The notes under the pieces were generated by a model, which saw nothing but the letters and a program-made list of their open reading frames with translations, searched no databases and was not told the DNA's origin. Of a stretch of 64,000 nt of DNA, positions 24,829 to 33,209 are shown piece by piece. The stretch is from Filimonas sp. Lineage in GTDB: Bacteria; Bacteroidota; Bacteroidia; Chitinophagales; Chitinophagaceae. The translations under genes and the position numbers were made by a program. Every line of letters begins with the position of its first letter. The first letter of the stretch is position 1. The stretch covers positions 1-64,000 of the forward strand of contig JAFKHH010000021.1 of assembly GCA_017306865.1 (NCBI GenBank). Direction: 5' to 3'.

Positions 24829-27462
24829 TTAAACCGCGGAAGAACCTGTGTCCTTTTTCCTGGCTTGTATAAATATCATCGATACACTTCCAATAAGTAC
24901 AAGTAGTACAATGATGTTGGAGATACTCGCTATTGTATACCCCGCTTTGTAAGAAGCCGGTTCGAATTTAAAATCTATCGTATGTTTTCCTTGTGGGATA
25001 ACAATACCGCGAAGTACATAATTCGCCTTAAAATAATCCGTTTTTTTACCATCTATATACATGTTCCAGCCACCAGGGTAGTAGATCTCACTTAGTACGG
25101 CCACTTGTGGAGACGCTGCAGATGTCTCATACGTAATAGCATCATTAGAGAATTTTACCTGCTTGATGGTAGCTGTAGAATCGTATGTAAATGATGGGAT
25201 CTGAGATTTGAATATATCTTCTACTATAGCTGTATCCTTTGCATTAAAGTAAGATAAAGCTTTCATTTCTTCAGCAGGGCCACTTACCAGCTTCACTGTT
25301 TTTACAATCCATGAATTGCCCAGCCTTTCCGGGTTTTCAATTGCCACCGGTTTGTTTGTCTGCGGATTGGTCTGAATGATGTACTTCGTGTTCAGCATAT
25401 TTACAACCTGTGGATTAGGTCTGCCTGATAATTGGTAAGTAATCAGGTCATCATATATACCGATCTTGGCAGCATTATATCCACCTATAGATTTATGATA
25501 GTAGGATGTCATAGATTCCTGGAATGGATCTTTGCCATTACTCATATTAAACACCCTAAAATCAGGTTCTTTATCTTTTAAGATTGTTTCATCTGCATCT
25601 GTCTTTGCAAAGCTTTGCGTTTGTAACTGATCTGTGTCAACAAAACTTTCTTCATTCAGATAACGATTATCCACCAATAATAAGTCAGAGAGAAGAAATA
25701 TGCCTATTCCGATATACAACACATTCATAGATATCTTTCTCCTGATAAATAAACCTAACAACACTACTACAGGTAGAATGAACATCAGGGAACGGAAAAT
25801 ATCTTTTCCAAATGTTGCAGCCCTGTCTTGCCTTAGCGCATTTAAGACCCCCTGGGCAATATCTTTATTTCCTTTTGTTTGATAGATCAGATCTTCGTAT
25901 AATCTGTTATCAGATTGCGGAATATATTTTTCATCACTATTAAGGGCCTGTAGCTTTTGTGCTGCATCAGGGCTATTGCTGCTAATGATCTCATTAAAAG
26001 CCGCAGTCCGCTGTGTATTTTCATTTTTATAGTCTAACTGCAGATATAAGAGCCCTGCAATTACAAATACACCTGCCGTAGCAATAACTGCTGTTTTTAA
26101 GTTTTTCCATAACTCCTCCTGTTTTGCAGTGCTTGAAACCAATTGCTCTATTGCCAATACACCCAACATCGGGAACAACATTTGCGGCACAATCAGAGAC
26201 ATCGTTGGTACCCGGAATTTGTTATAGAAAGGGAAATGGTCAAAAATAAAATTATTGAACGCAGGGAAATTATGTCCCCAGGATAGCAGGATGAAGAAAA
26301 CAGATGAAATCAATATCCACCATTTGTGGACACTTTTTACATAGGTTAATCCAAAAATAAAAAGAAAACAAATGACTGCACCTAAATACACTGTACCATC
26401 TGTAAATGGTTGCTGGCCCCAGTAAAGTGCACTAGACATAGACTTGGCTATATCTGCAGACTGCTCTTCAGATTGACCAGCCTTTTCCTGGAAAAACTTC
26501 GCTACATGAGAGTTTGGAGTCAACTCACCGCCACGGGACCCATATCCCATTACGCCGGGAAACATTAGTGTAAACGTTTCAGCTTTACCATAACTCCACT
26601 GAAAAGCATATTCGCGTGAGAGGCCCTTAGTTTTGCCGTTTATCTCGGTTGTCGTGTTTTCTTTTTTCTTATCATTTTCACTGAGAATAAGCTGGCCCCC
26701 TCTTTTAGAATATTTTGTATAATCATAAGTTGTAAAGAGGTTTACTGCATTTGCTCCTACACCGAGCAATCCAGCCACGATAACAAGACCAATTGCCTTG
26801 AATGCGTGGTTATATTCTTTATTTTTTACCCAGTTAACTAGGTATGCCAGTGTAATGATACCCAGTATAAGGAAAATATAATAACTAACCTGCTGGTGGT
26901 TTCTGCCTATTTCCTGCATTGTAAATAATGCAGTAAGTGCAAAACCATACAAGTATTTTCTGTTATACAATAAGATAACCCCACCAATCAACGCCGGGCC
27001 ATAAGCCATAGCCCAAACCTTGGTTATGTGGCCTGCGGAAATAATGATAGGCGTATAAGTTGCAAATGCAAAACCAAGGGAACCGAGAATAGCTATATAT
27101 GGACGAACGCCAATACACATGCAAAAAATGTAAAAGCATATACAGCACAGGAAGAAATATTGAAATGGTTCCGGCAAGCTTAATGTCATTATTTTCTGAA
27201 CAGTTTCCGTAAGCATTGTCGGAGCTGGTACACCTAATACATAAGCAGGCATACCTCCAAACATTGAGGTGAGCCAAAGAGGAGAGCCGTTGGCCGAATT
27301 ATCAATAAGGTTTTGTTGCATGCCCTGCACCAATACCATATCATATTTGTTTAGTGTTTTACCACTCTCCAAACCTGTTTTGCAGAACAAGAGGGTTACA
27401 ATCAGAAACACCCCAATAGCTATCAAATGTGGGTAGATACGTTTCCAGGGAAAATTCTTCAT
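24829..27462 (-). CDS. YfhO family multi-spanning membrane protein
   Basis: The 877-residue protein has an N-terminal signal-anchor helix, about a dozen hydrophobic helices over the first two thirds, a soluble stretch (about 600-840) and a final helix just before the C-terminus (basic QARKKDTG). The layout matches the YfhO family of GT-C-like membrane proteins. In Firmicutes YfhO is implicated in glycosylating lipoteichoic acid; the role in Bacteroidota is not established. It lies beside glycan locus 1 but is transcribed against it from its own TAGGTTTG box. Confidence 0.85.
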   Translation of the reverse strand: MKNFPWKRIYPHLIAIGVFLIVTLLFCKTGLESGKTLNKYDMVLVQGMQQNLIDNSANGSPLWLTSMFGGMPAYVLGVPAPTMLTETVQKIMTLSLPEPFQYFFLCCICFYIFCMCIGVRPYIAILGSLGFAFATYTPIIISAGHITKVWAMAYGPALIGGVILLYNRKYLYGFALTALFTMQEIGRNHQQVSYYIFLILGIITLAYLVNWVKNKEYNHAFKAIGLVIVAGLLGVGANAVNLFTTYDYTKYSKRGGQLILSENDKKKENTTTEINGKTKGLSREYAFQWSYGKAETFTLMFPGVMGYGSRGGELTPNSHVAKFFQEKAGQSEEQSADIAKSMSSALYWGQQPFTDGTVYLGAVICFLFIFGLTYVKSVHKWWILISSVFFILLSWGHNFPAFNNFIFDHFPFYNKFRVPTMSLIVPQMLFPMLGVLAIEQLVSSTAKQEELWKNLKTAVIATAGVFVIAGLLYLQLDYKNENTQRTAAFNEIISSNSPDAAQKLQALNSDEKYIPQSDNRLYEDLIYQTKGNKDIAQGVLNALRQDRAATFGKDIFRSLMFILPVVVLLGLFIRRKISMNVLYIGIGIFLLSDLLLVDNRYLNEESFVDTDQLQTQSFAKTDADETILKDKEPDFRVFNMSNGKDPFQESMTSYYHKSIGGYNAAKIGIYDDLITYQLSGRPNPQVVNMLNTKYIIQTNPQTNKPVAIENPERLGNSWIVKTVKLVSGPAEEMKALSYFNAKDTAIVEDIFKSQIPSFTYDSTATIKQVKFSNDAITYETSAASPQVAVLSEIYYPGGWNMYIDGKKTDYFKANYVLRGIVIPQGKHTIDFKFEPASYKAGYTIASISNIIVLLVLIGSVSMIFIQARKKDTGSSAV

Positions 27463-27483
27463 ATTTAAAATTTATGAGACGGG

Positions 27484-27491
27484 CAAACCTA
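27484..27491 (-). promoter_or_regulatory. Bacteroidota -7 box for the YfhO gene
   Basis: Minus-strand TAGGTTTG followed by CCC, an exact TAnnTTTG match, 21 bases before the start codon. The -33 element is unclear. Confidence 0.4.
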
Positions 27492-27613
27492 CAGGAAAAT
27501 CTGCATTTTACATATCATTTGTTTAAATTGATTATAAAGAGATTAGGCTAAAAATAATGTAAGAGCGGTGACCGCAGCAGCTAATTAATTCCTACTTTAG
27601 AGTCCAAAAAAGC

Positions 27614-27895
27614 ATGCGCGCTTTATTGTTCCTCGCAAGGGTAGCCCTTATCTGTAATATTTTCTTTCTGGCATGCCTGTATTTGAGGCATGTGGGCAAT
27701 ATTGCAACGCCGCAAGGTTTAAACGGGTTTCTGATCATTGTAGGCTGGGTAATGTCACCAGCGTTGAACCTGGTCGTAAACGTATGGCGTGCCAATCTGC
27801 TGGTTTTAAGAAAGCCTTCGCCGATACCAAAATGGCTGGCAATCATTAATTTTCTATTTCTTCTATTCCAAATAATCTACTTCTTCCTGTCATGA
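27614..27895 (+). CDS. Small three-helix membrane protein, coupled to the YhhQ transporter
   Basis: The 93-residue protein was not assigned to a family. It has three hydrophobic segments (about 4-22, 37-55 and 74-92), each long enough to span the membrane, and basic loops (RKPSPIPKW). Its stop overlaps the next gene's start at ATGA, which is strong evidence that it is translated and coupled. A TACTTTAG sequence 13 bases upstream is a near match to the -7 consensus. It could be a transporter accessory or simply a conserved hypothetical. Confidence 0.7.
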   Translation: MRALLFLARVALICNIFFLACLYLRHVGNIATPQGLNGFLIIVGWVMSPALNLVVNVWRANLLVLRKPSPIPKWLAIINFLFLLFQIIYFFLS

Positions 27896-28701
27896 TCCAA
27901 AATATACTGAAAGATAAACCGACGAAACTTTTTCTTGGGTTTACAGCCTTTTTTGTTGCCAATGCACTCATTGCAGAATGTATTGGAGGCAAGATCTTCT
28001 CATTGGAAAAGATCTTTGGCCTAAAGCCAGCAAATTTTACCCTCTTCGGACAAAGCGGCCTGTCCTTCAACCTTACCTGTGGCGTACTACTCTGGCCATT
28101 GGAATTTGTAATGACAGATATTGTAAACGAATATTTCGGGCCTAAAGCTGTAAAGCGGATCAGTTATACAGCCGTAGCATTGATCTCCTATGCCTTTATC
28201 ATGTTTTACGGCAGTATTCATATACCACCGGCTGATTTCTGGATCGGCACAAAAACCGACGAAGGCGTTCCTAACATGCAACATGCCTTCAATGGCATTT
28301 TTGGACAAGGCATGTGGATCATCCTGGGTAGCCTGGTCGCATTCCTGGTAAGCCAGTTAGTGGATGTACTGGTCTTTCACCGCATCAAGAAGATTACGGG
28401 AGAAAAATGGATCGCCTTGCGTGCCACCGGTTCCACATTAGTATCGCAACTGATCGATAGCTACATTGTGCTAATCATCGCCTTTAAGTTTGGCAGTAAC
28501 TGGACATGGCCACAAGTACTCGCAATAGGCATGATGAATTACATCTATAAGTTTGTCGTAGCCATCATACTCACGCCGGTGATCATACTGGTAGAAAAAC
28601 GCATAGAAAAATATGTTGGCCACGAGACTGCTAAGAAAATGAAACGCGCAGCAATGGGGCAGGAGAGCGACGGATTTCAGAATATTCCTACAGCAGGATA
28701 A
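27892..28701 (+). CDS. yhhQ: Queuosine precursor transporter (YhhQ/VUT family)
   Basis: The 269-residue inner-membrane protein has about six helices and the family-defining stretch MTDIVNEYFGPKAVKRI in the cytoplasmic loop after helix 2-3. The ATGSTLVSQLIDSYIV segment is a second conserved region. YhhQ takes up preQ0/preQ1 for queuosine tRNA modification. No other queuosine gene is in the window. It is preceded by and coupled to a 93-residue membrane protein, and followed by a terminator-like hairpin. Confidence 0.92.
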   Translation: MIQNILKDKPTKLFLGFTAFFVANALIAECIGGKIFSLEKIFGLKPANFTLFGQSGLSFNLTCGVLLWPLEFVMTDIVNEYFGPKAVKRISYTAVALISYAFIMFYGSIHIPPADFWIGTKTDEGVPNMQHAFNGIFGQGMWIILGSLVAFLVSQLVDVLVFHRIKKITGEKWIALRATGSTLVSQLIDSYIVLIIAFKFGSNWTWPQVLAIGMMNYIYKFVVAIILTPVIILVEKRIEKYVGHETAKKMKRAAMGQESDGFQNIPTAG

Positions 28702-28723
28702 GACTTACCGGCGAGCGTCTGCT

Positions 28724-28771
28724 AGACCTATAAGGGTTCAGATACCTCATAGGTCTTAAGTCTGCTTTTTA
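28724..28771 (+). terminator. Terminator after the yhhQ operon
   Basis: AGACCTAT (28724-28731) pairs with ATAGGTCT (28749-28756), with further internal pairs, followed after a short AAGTCTGC by a TTTTT run. It is a plausible intrinsic terminator in the gap before the NUDIX gene. Confidence 0.55.
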
Positions 28772-28897
28772 TGAGACGGGCAGCAGAATCATTATTGGGC
28801 TTTAGTTGCGTCGCACTCTTGTACTTTTTGTTCAGTCTTCAGCTTATGCGGGCAACATTTAACAATTATTAATTAACCTGATTTCAAAATAAATTGA

Positions 28898-29365
28898 ATG
28901 AGTACGCCTAAATATTTCAATGTAAGGATCTACGGTATTTTAATGGATGAAAAGAAAAGAGTGTTAGTTGCAGATGAATTTATCAGGGGAGAATTCTTTA
29001 CTAAATTTCCAGGCGGTGGACTGGAACTGGGAGAGGGGACGCGCGACTGCCTGAAAAGAGAGTTTAAAGAAGAAACAAATATGGATGTGACCATAGGTGC
29101 CCACATTTATACAACTGATTTCTTCCAGGTATCTGCGTTTAATAAGAATGACCAGATCATTTCCATTTATTATTTTGTACAAGCCGCAGATACATCAGGG
29201 TTGGCTACATCGGAAAAAGTATTTGATTTTACCGAAGAGCAGATCGCTGACAAAACTGCCCAATATGAATCATTTCGCTGGGTAGAGTGGGACAACCTGA
29301 ATGCTGACGACATTACCTTGCCAATAGATAAAATAGTAGTGAAGATGATAAAAGGAGAAAGCTAA
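28898..29365 (+). CDS. NUDIX hydrolase
   Basis: The 155-residue protein carries a Nudix box at about 40-62: G-x5-E-x7-REFKEET, with Asn in place of the usual Gly near the end. It hydrolyses a nucleoside diphosphate linked to another moiety, or a related pyrophosphate; the substrate is unknown. Its stop is followed at once by a strong palindromic repeat that may end transcription. The ATG was chosen because it directly precedes the first strand (KYFNVRIYGI). Confidence 0.88.
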   Translation: MSTPKYFNVRIYGILMDEKKRVLVADEFIRGEFFTKFPGGGLELGEGTRDCLKREFKEETNMDVTIGAHIYTTDFFQVSAFNKNDQIISIYYFVQAADTSGLATSEKVFDFTEEQIADKTAQYESFRWVEWDNLNADDITLPIDKIVVKMIKGES

Positions 29366-29431
29366 ATTGTTGTATGGCTGCATTGTTTAATTGTTTGGGG
29401 GACCATATAACAATTAAACAATGCGACAATT
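29365..29431. repeat. Palindromic intergenic repeat (family member C), possible bidirectional terminator
   Basis: GCATTGTTTAATTGTT (29380-29395) and its perfect complement (29409-29424) form a 16-bp stem with a 13-base loop. Outer AATTGT/ACAATT words extend it. It lies between the convergent NUDIX and corA genes. The words recur in the intergenic palindromes at 1630-1681 and 6328-6411. Confidence 0.75.
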
Positions 29432-29435
29432 CAAT

Positions 29436-30374
29436 TTAAAACCACTTCTTCTTCATAAAATACCATGCTATGATAATAGATATAGCAATGGATAATACCA
29501 CCGGTATATAAAACGCGTGCGTAGTATGTGAATATGGAATATCTACGTTCATGCCATAGATACTTGTAACCAAGGCTGGTAATGAAAGAATGATCGTAAT
29601 AGAAGTAAGGCGCTTCATCACATTATTCAGGTTGTTGCTGATAATGCTCGCAAACGCATCCAAAGTACTACTTAAGATATTTGTATAGATGTTCGCCATT
29701 TCCAATGCCTGGCTCGTATCTACTATCAAGTCATCCAGAAATTCTTTTTCATCCTCTGTCAGGCCAAGAAAGTTTGTTCTTGCCAGTTTTATCATCAGCA
29801 GTTCATTACTACGCAGCGCTGTTACAAAGTACACCAGGCTTTTCTGAATGCGCATCAGTGACAGTAGTTCTTCATTACGATTACTGTCATACAGTTTTTG
29901 TTCGTACAGGTTACGCTTCTGGTTTATTTCCTTCAGGTATTCCATGAAATTCTGAACTACCTTTTCAAATATTTTCAGCACCATCATATTGCGTTTATCC
30001 TGGTTACGCTTTACAAACGTATTCAGGAATTTTTTGATAGCGCCATTGTCAAAAGAGTTAACTGTAACGATCTGGTTATGCGTAAGAATAATGCAGATAG
30101 GAATGGTAATGTAATACGCATCACTATCGTTGAATGAATTGTTTTCTGCCGGAGTTTTGATAACAATAAACTTTACATTATCCTCCAGCTCATAACGCGG
30201 CCGCTCATCAATGTCCAGCGAGTCGCGCAGAAACTCTATGGGAATATCCAGCTCACGCCCAAGTTCCACAAACTCCTCTTCCTTAAATGGAGGAACAAGG
30301 TTTACCCATGTACCATTTTCAGGTTTATCTATCTCAACGGTCTGGTTGTTGCTATTTATAAAGTATTGTATCAT
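29436..30374 (-). CDS. corA: CorA family divalent cation transporter
   Basis: The 312-residue protein has a soluble N-terminal domain with long helices and two C-terminal membrane helices. The signature GMN lies at 274-276, inside SIYGMNVDIP. The C-terminus KKKW is basic, as in the family. It forms a pentameric Mg2+/Co2+ channel in the inner membrane. It follows dapF in the same direction after 53 bases, with a hairpin (30379-30395) just before its start, so co-transcription is possible. Zn efflux-type CorA relatives cannot be excluded. Confidence 0.92.
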   Translation of the reverse strand: MIQYFINSNNQTVEIDKPENGTWVNLVPPFKEEEFVELGRELDIPIEFLRDSLDIDERPRYELEDNVKFIVIKTPAENNSFNDSDAYYITIPICIILTHNQIVTVNSFDNGAIKKFLNTFVKRNQDKRNMMVLKIFEKVVQNFMEYLKEINQKRNLYEQKLYDSNRNEELLSLMRIQKSLVYFVTALRSNELLMIKLARTNFLGLTEDEKEFLDDLIVDTSQALEMANIYTNILSSTLDAFASIISNNLNNVMKRLTSITIILSLPALVTSIYGMNVDIPYSHTTHAFYIPVVLSIAISIIIAWYFMKKKWF

Positions 30375-30378
30375 GTTT

Positions 30379-30395
30379 TTTCAGGTTGCCTGAAA
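30379..30395 (-). promoter_or_regulatory. Hairpin directly upstream of the corA start
   Basis: Perfect 7-bp stem TTTCAGG/CCTGAAA with a three-base loop, ending 4 bases before the corA ATG. On the gene's strand it is followed by A's rather than T's, so it is not an intrinsic terminator for dapF. It could mask the start region of corA, which is speculative. Confidence 0.3.
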
Positions 30396-30427
30396 GAGAT
30401 CAGTTCGTTTTGTAAGGGAGTGAAATG

Positions 30428-31207
30428 CTATAGATCTACAGAACCCTGGTACACCAGCTCTGCCGGTCCACAAAGCCATATATCTGTAAATTCTTCATCA
30501 CCCTTCTTGGTAAATTCAACAGCCAGTCTTCCTCCCAGTGTTTGTACTTCTACACGGTTAAAGCCATTGTCGTTATGTGCATACACCAATGCTGATGCCG
30601 TAACACCCGTACCACAGCTTAATGTTTCATCCTCAACACCTCTTTCGTATGTTCTTACAAAAATGGATCTGTCATTCATCTCCTCTACAAAATTCACATT
30701 GATGCCTTCTGCTGCAAACTCATCACTATAGCGAATAGAGCGGCCTGTTTCCACTACCTTATAGTTCCGGATATCTTTTACAGACTTTACATAATGAGGG
30801 GAACCCGTGTTTAAAATGAAATTACCGAACTGATGGCGAACACCATTCACGTCTTTCATTTTCAGGTACACCCATCCATTATCCTCTATAGTTGCCTCAT
30901 GCGGACCATCCGTAGCGATAAAGCTATATTTATTTTTGAGGATACCCACCTGGTGCGCAAACTTTACCAGGCAACGCCCTCCGTTGCCACACATTGTACC
31001 TTCCTTGCCATCGGCATTATAGTAAATCATTTCAAAATCGTATTGCATATGGCTATTCAACAGCATCAAACCATCTGCTCCAATGCCAAATTTTCTTTCG
31101 CATAAATGCTTTACCTGTTCTGTTGTTAGCTGAACCGGGTTCTTACGATTATCTACAATAACAAAATCATTTCCTGCGCCCTGGTATTTATAGAATGTCA
31201 GATTCAT
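30428..31207 (-). CDS. dapF: Diaminopimelate epimerase
   Basis: The 259-residue cytoplasmic enzyme interconverts LL- and meso-diaminopimelate for lysine and peptidoglycan synthesis. Both catalytic cysteines are in place: C73 in MCGNGGRC and C198 in SCGTGVTAS. The N-terminus FYKYQGAGNDFVIVDN is the family signature, so the start is secure. The gene lies 27 bases after the nucleoside phosphorylase gene and before corA, all leftward, suggesting one operon. Confidence 0.96.
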   Translation of the reverse strand: MNLTFYKYQGAGNDFVIVDNRKNPVQLTTEQVKHLCERKFGIGADGLMLLNSHMQYDFEMIYYNADGKEGTMCGNGGRCLVKFAHQVGILKNKYSFIATDGPHEATIEDNGWVYLKMKDVNGVRHQFGNFILNTGSPHYVKSVKDIRNYKVVETGRSIRYSDEFAAEGINVNFVEEMNDRSIFVRTYERGVEDETLSCGTGVTASALVYAHNDNGFNRVEVQTLGGRLAVEFTKKGDEEFTDIWLCGPAELVYQGSVDL

Positions 31208-31234
31208 TTCCCTTTATTTCTGGCTTTTCAGTAA

Positions 31235-32110
31235 TTATATATTTTCAACAATGCCCAATGTTTTTTTGATCAGTTGCTGTACCGTAGCAGCACCATCGCT
31301 CGAAAATTGTTTAGTAATACGATTGGCAACAATTGCACTAAGGCTCAGGCACTGATGTCCTAGCAATTTACCCAAACCATAAATAGCGCTTGTTTCCATT
31401 TCAAAGTTGGTGATCCGGTGGTTACCGTAGCTAAATTCCGTAAGCCTGTTAATTAATTCCGGATTAGTTAACCCAAGGCGCAGAACACGCCCCTGAGGAC
31501 CATAAAATCCCGGACAAGTAACAGTAATACCATGATGAAACCCTTCTACAAAATGTTTTAATACTCCAGCACCAGCCTGGGTAATGTATGGTTGGGAAAA
31601 ATGGCTGTCTAGCTGCGTATGTGCAACGAACTGTTGTACCAGTAATCGTTCTTCATCATTATTGTCATGACGGTAGTAGTTCAACAGGTTGTCTATACCA
31701 AGGCCATGCGTACTGGCGACAAAGCTGTCTACCGGTATTTCAGCCTGTAGAGAACCGCTTGTACCCACACGTATAATAGTCAGCGGTGTTAACTGTGACT
31801 TTATTGTTCTGGTACCAAAATCAATATTTACCAATGCGTCCAGTTCATTCAGCACAATATCTATATTATCCGGCCCGATCCCCGTTGAAACAACGCTGAT
31901 TCGTTTCTTGCCAATAAAGCCGGTATGTGTTACAAACTCCCTGTGCTGGCGCTTTACCTCTATGTTGTCAAAATGCTTACTTACCTCGCCCACACGATCA
32001 GGATCCCCAACGGTGATGATGGTGGTAGCCAGCTCATCAGGATGCACATCCAGGTGATAAATAGCGCCACGGTTGTTGATGATAAGCTCACTTTCTGCAA
32101 TAAAGTTCAT
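31235..32110 (-). CDS. Nucleoside phosphorylase (uridine phosphorylase-like)
   Basis: The 291-residue protein of the PNP/UDP phosphorylase family shows ITVGDPDRVGEVSKHF (phosphate-binding Asp-Arg region), STGIGPDNIDIVLNEL, IRVGTSGSLQ and the FEMETSAIYGL nucleoside-binding motif late in the chain. It cleaves a pyrimidine or purine nucleoside with phosphate to give base and pentose 1-phosphate. The signatures favour uridine phosphorylase. It is the first gene of a probable leftward operon with dapF and corA. Confidence 0.9.
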   Translation of the reverse strand: MNFIAESELIINNRGAIYHLDVHPDELATTIITVGDPDRVGEVSKHFDNIEVKRQHREFVTHTGFIGKKRISVVSTGIGPDNIDIVLNELDALVNIDFGTRTIKSQLTPLTIIRVGTSGSLQAEIPVDSFVASTHGLGIDNLLNYYRHDNNDEERLLVQQFVAHTQLDSHFSQPYITQAGAGVLKHFVEGFHHGITVTCPGFYGPQGRVLRLGLTNPELINRLTEFSYGNHRITNFEMETSAIYGLGKLLGHQCLSLSAIVANRITKQFSSDGAATVQQLIKKTLGIVENI

Positions 32111-32402
32111 ACATTAAATTGTTTTGTCCCGAGCGCAAATTACGGCTATTGCTCGGTTTATTAAACAATAAGAATATCAACGTATTATTAAAGTGTTTTA
32201 TGTAAAACATTTTTTGAAGCAACACATTAAATTTCATAATATTGCTAATCCAATCATCCTCCGAGAAGTCTAACTGCATGTGTCCTCATTTTACGTAACC
32301 CTTGTTCTAACATCATTTCCATTTTATATCTCATTGCCGCCCTGTCAATCCATGTACTCATGTGACTGAGAGTAGCGAAGCTTTTACATCTACTTATCTA
32401 CT
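32111..32402. other. Divergent intergenic region before the capsule locus
   Basis: Minus-strand TAATTTG (32136-32142, one base shorter than the TAnnTTTG consensus) followed by CGC is a candidate -7 box for the phosphorylase/dapF/corA operon. It lies in a stem-forming stretch CCGAGC/GCTCGG (32129-32134 with 32151-32156). No convincing promoter box was seen for the rightward export gene at 32403, although one must lie here. Otherwise nothing is recognised. Confidence 0.35.
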
Positions 32403-33200
32403 ATGAAGAGAATGCTTTTTCTGTTAGGAATAGCGCTATACTGCTATGCCTGTAATCCTGCGCGTAGGGTGAACCATGATTTTGCCTATTTCCAGCGCGG
32501 TATGGATAGTTTAGGAACTGTAGCCTATAAAGAACCGCCCATCCAGCCCAACGATCTTTTGTCTATCCAGGTTTTCAGCGCCACATTAAACCAGGAACAA
32601 GCGCTGCTCTTCAATTTGCCAAATACAGGCGGTAGTGTAAGCCCAACAAGTAATCAAGGTCCTTTAGCAAATAACGTTGGTTATCTCGTCGATAACGATG
32701 GAAATATTGCTATGCCTGTTATTGGAAAAATAAAAGCAGCTGGCTTAACGCGGGGACAGTTGTCAGGAATACTTACGGTTAAATTAAAAACGTACGTAAA
32801 GGACCCTGAAGTACTTGTACGTTTTCTTCAATTCAAAGTGAATATACTGGGAGAAGTGAAAAGTCCGGGAGCACATATTTTCCCTTCAGAGAAAGTAACG
32901 TTAATAGATGCAATTAGTGCAGCAGGGGATTTAACTGATCGCGGCAAACGTGAAGATATAACAGTAATACGAGAGGAAAACGGGGTACGTAAATCATACG
33001 TTGTAGACCTTCGAAGTGGTGCAGCTTTTCAATCTCCGGTCTATCAATTAATGCAAAATGATATTGTATATGTTGGCCCTACCAAAAACAAATTGAAGGA
33101 GGTAAACATCAATCCCAACTTCCAGCGCGATTTGCAGACAGGCGTAACTATCGCATCATTTGCAGCATTACTGATCAGTATCCTAAATCTCATTAAATAA
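32403..33200 (+). CDS. Polysaccharide export lipoprotein (Wza-like)
   Basis: The 265-residue protein begins with a lipoprotein-type signal ending at C17 (CYAC-N). It has a polysaccharide export domain (about 40-130, PPIQPNDLLSIQVFS onward) and an SLBB domain (VNILGEVKSPGAHIFPSEKVTLIDAI). A C-terminal helix is followed by lysine. It should form the outer-membrane/periplasmic export channel for the locus 2 glycan. It is shorter than E. coli Wza, as usual in Bacteroidota. It starts the locus and is followed after 9 bases by the tyrosine kinase gene. Confidence 0.93.
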   Translation: MKRMLFLLGIALYCYACNPARRVNHDFAYFQRGMDSLGTVAYKEPPIQPNDLLSIQVFSATLNQEQALLFNLPNTGGSVSPTSNQGPLANNVGYLVDNDGNIAMPVIGKIKAAGLTRGQLSGILTVKLKTYVKDPEVLVRFLQFKVNILGEVKSPGAHIFPSEKVTLIDAISAAGDLTDRGKREDITVIREENGVRKSYVVDLRSGAAFQSPVYQLMQNDIVYVGPTKNKLKEVNINPNFQRDLQTGVTIASFAALLISILNLIK

Positions 33201-33209
33201 GACGGAACT

